Part shown: in pieces, positions 7,427 to 9,130 of the stretch
Layout of the letters: each line of letters starts with the position of its first letter
Numbering within the stretch: the stretch's first letter is position 1
NCBI GenBank assembly: GCA_016715105.1
Contig: JADKBO010000058.1
Coordinates: forward strand, 1 to 9,130
DNA length: 9,130 nt
Reading direction: 5' to 3'
Source: Saprospiraceae bacterium
Lineage (GTDB): Bacteria; Bacteroidota; Bacteroidia; Chitinophagales; Saprospiraceae
Notes under the pieces: model-generated
Told to the model about the DNA's origin: nothing
Database searches by the model: none
The model's input: the letters and a program-made list of their open reading frames with translations, nothing else
Translations under genes and position numbers: made by a program

Positions 7427-8356
7427 TACACTAGATTGAAAAGCTTTCAGTTCTTGTTCTAATTGCTCTATATTTTGTTGGTGTTTCGAAATTTTAAGTG
7501 GATCACTTGCCATCAACCGATGATTTTTCAATTGGGTTAAATTTTCATGCTTTTTGATAAGCTCAATTGTTTGGGTGTTGAAATACACCGATGAAAATTT
7601 TTCCCAGATATAACTGATCGCAAAACTAGAAGGATGTATCAGATCATTGGCATAAAATCGATAATCACGCAGGTCATCCATCATCAATTCATATGCTGGA
7701 AAATAAAAAACATTGGTTTGTGTCAATTGATGAATGCTCTCAAGCAAAAATGGCTGCTACGTGGGTGTTTTCGACAATGCCATCTTTGATATCCTTACAG
7801 GACTTACCGTAAAATTATTTTAATATTTGGGTAAACCGCAGTCAGTTGGTCTACTGTACCACTCAATAATTTAGTATTTTGATCTACAGAAAGTAACCTT
7901 TTAAACAATTGTTGTGGCATTTTTATGACAATTGGCAACCATTTTATTGTACCCAGATGTTCATAAACCCATGAAGTTCCTAGAGTGATAAAGCAATGGG
8001 TCACAGGTTTTAGGTCTGTATGAAAATCTGCAATCACTTTTTCCAATCTTTGCAAAACCATCTCTTTTTCAGGATGATTGAAGACTGAGTGGACGTCTAG
8101 TGGGAAGGCAAAGTTTTCGTGGTTATTTCGATCGAATATTTCTGTAAATTTTTGGCGACCGATAGCTTTGATATTTGTACATGGATGGAATGGCTGTTAA
8201 AAACAGTTCAAAGGATTTACTTGTGCATTTTTATCCCAGCTGCCTTAAATGCGACCCTACATTGTCAGAAAAACAGGAACCGACCATCAATATCTTTGAC
8301 TGATGATTTGTGTCAACATTTGACTTGGTAAGTTTCAATTCTGTTCTGAAATCCAT
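7418..8356 (-). pseudogene. GSCFA domain protein, with several frameshifts
   Basis: The GSCFA family is named after its N-terminal motif; it has an SGNH/GDSL-hydrolase-like fold, is widespread in Bacteroidota, and its substrate is unknown. From ATG 8356 the reading MDFRTELKLTKSN leads to KILMV-GSCFSDN (shift near 8278; the Ser is the presumed nucleophile), VNPF, FAFPLDVHSVFNHPEKE, HCFITLGTSWVYEHLG, then ANCHKMPQQLFKRLLSVDQ, IKIIL-TVSPVR, KDGIVENTHVA, and finally FYFPAYELMMDDLRDYRFYANDLIHPS, where Asp and His of the final motif would complete a catalytic dyad. Shifts lie near 8278, 8232, 8200-8150, 7945, 7775 and 7745. The longest clean pieces are 7804-8061 and 7418-7747. Span of about 312 codons equals the family's normal length. 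The gene converges on mtaB and is divergent from the last gene. Confidence 0.87.
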
Positions 8357-8379
8357 GATGCATCAAACTGGGTGGTTTA

Positions 8380-8387
8380 CAAATATA
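8380..8387 (-). promoter_or_regulatory. Putative -7 promoter box of the GSCFA gene
   Basis: On the minus strand TATATTTG matches the Bacteroidota -7 consensus TAnnTTTG and lies 23 nt upstream of ATG 8356, in the 119-bp divergent region. No clear TTG at the -33 position was found, so this is tentative. Confidence 0.35.
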
Positions 8388-8415
8388 ATGCCTTTACAGA
8401 CGAAGGCTTTAGGAA

Positions 8416-8444
8416 TTGTTGATGACAGATAAATCATATTTTTA
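8416..8444 (+). promoter_or_regulatory. Putative promoter of the last gene
   Basis: TTG (8416-8418), an 18-nt spacer and TATTTTTA (8437-8444) differ from the Bacteroidota consensus only in the last base of the -7 box. The element lies about 31 nt before the start codon ATG 8476. Confidence 0.4.
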
Positions 8445-8464
8445 GCACGTTCAAAGCAAGAACC

Positions 8465-8470
8465 AAGGAG
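8465..8470 (+). promoter_or_regulatory. Shine-Dalgarno sequence AAGGAG of the last gene
   Basis: AAGGAG lies 5 nt before ATG 8476. Strong Shine-Dalgarno sequences are uncommon in Bacteroidota, and none of the other starts in this window has one. It fixes the start of this otherwise fragmented gene. Confidence 0.55.
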
Positions 8471-8475
8471 CTAGG

Positions 8476-9130
8476 ATGTCTTTCATCAAAAATTTATTTT
8501 CTAGAGAAGAAACTTTCCACCTTCCGGAACTGCGTTATGAGTAGATTCGGCGATCATCATAGCACAGAGATAGAAATCCTCCCCACTTATGGGGATGAGG
8601 CAGTGCTTCATTTTGGAAAAGGCCTACATCAAAAGTTATGCATGCGTGCTTGAATACCTTTGCATAAAGGAAAACAACGTCAAGTTTTACCGAGAAATTA
8701 AATTTAAGGCTCAAATTTGAAATCATTCATGGTTCCAAGGTCATCTCGGGCATTGCCAATCAAGATGGTTTTATGCGTCTGCAAAGGTGGTGAGAAGCTC
8801 ACTCCAATATGACGAACAACTTTTTTTGAGTCACTTTTGAAGAGGGGAAAACTATCACCTCAAGATATACAAAGTTTGCATTGGATGATGAAGACCATCT
8901 AATACTCATTTTTTTACCGCGCATGTCAATGCAAGCCCACAATTTTTTGTATCGAGGATTGAGGGAGCTTGCTTTATTAAGGTGATACAAGAGACGACAT
9001 CATCATAGCTGATTATGATTTTGCAGAATCCAGTCCAACATGGAAGTTATTCGTAAGCCATCCCAGGTTGAGAGTTGATTTAAAATTCAATTACTTCAAT
9101 GACATCATTCAAGAAGTAAAATCTAGATTT
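8476..9130 (+). pseudogene. Conserved protein of unknown function, fragmented and cut by the window end
   Basis: No single frame runs through, but consecutive pieces on this strand look coding: MSFIKNLFSREETFHLPELRY, then FGDHHSTEIEIL, a piece SYACVLEYLCIKENNVKFYR, then EIIHGSKVISGIANQDGF, later HLKYTKFALDDEDHLILIF, FLYRGLREL and DDIIIADYDFAESSPTWKLF, continuing open past the last base. No signal peptide or membrane segment is seen. I do not recognise it with certainty. The GSK..(I)G(I/F)A and LKY(T/S)(K/R)FALDDED pieces resemble, from memory, an uncharacterised Bacteroidota protein family that may have a YbjN or type III chaperone-like fold; that is a weak assignment. At least seven shifts are needed, the highest density in the window. 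The ATG 8476 start is supported by the AAGGAG before it and a promoter-like element upstream. Confidence 0.55.

Noticed and set aside
6376..7431. Several minus-strand frames of 78-119 residues across mtaB
   Set aside because: They are antisense shadows of the conserved radical-SAM gene and only appear long because the true gene is frameshifted.
8119..8331. 70-residue plus-strand frame within the GSCFA region
   Set aside because: The minus strand there carries the GSCFSDN and following family segments.
2485..9130. A real pseudogene island or degraded mobile region
   Set aside because: Housekeeping genes such as mtaB and serC are hit in the same way, with motifs preserved and no transposase, repeats or composition change; sequence error explains it better.

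Overview
The window looks like the genome of a Bacteroidota bacterium, probably of the Saprospiraceae/Chitinophagia type. The evidence is low GC, protein families typical of that phylum (GSCFA, DUF6702 with HupE/UreJ, MerC-domain protein, Uma2) and promoter sequences fitting the phylum consensus (TTG, about 19 nt, TAnnTTTG). No mobile element, CRISPR array, tRNA or rRNA was seen.

The main property of this stretch is a very high density of apparent frameshifts. Only the first two genes, a Uma2-family protein (43-645) and a YgjP-type zinc metallopeptidase (680-1438, minus), read through intact. Every other gene is split by one to more than ten single-base shifts, many at homopolymer runs, while the protein sequence on either side stays conserved. 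This pattern fits indel errors in the assembly (uncorrected long reads, for example) better than real gene decay. The extents given here for broken genes were reconstructed by following the conserved protein across frames.

Layout: Uma2 (+) converges on the metallopeptidase (-), with a hairpin between them. The metallopeptidase overlaps the end of serC (-, serine and PLP biosynthesis). Upstream of serC lies a broken rhodanese gene (2703 to about 3076, minus) that no intact frame reveals. It is divergent from a membrane-anchored glucosaminidase gene (3171 to about 3831/3941, +). Next come a MerC-domain membrane protein (3964-4351) with a clear promoter overlapped by a 15-bp palindrome, an AT-rich spacer of about 480 bp, a HupE/UreJ-type membrane protein (4829 to about 5382/5399), a DUF6702 protein (5520-5983) and the tRNA methylthiotransferase MtaB (6086-7426). 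A GSCFA-domain gene (7418-8356, minus) converges on mtaB. The last gene (8476 to the window end, +) encodes a conserved protein of unknown function with a Shine-Dalgarno sequence.

Functional themes: the genes are mostly housekeeping (serC, mtaB, cell-wall hydrolase). In the middle sits a possible metal-handling group: MerC, HupE/UreJ and DUF6702. The palindrome on the MerC promoter suggests control by a metal-sensing repressor, which is an inference. I found no convincing new multi-gene system. The most interesting signals are the palindrome/promoter arrangement and the very short leaders.
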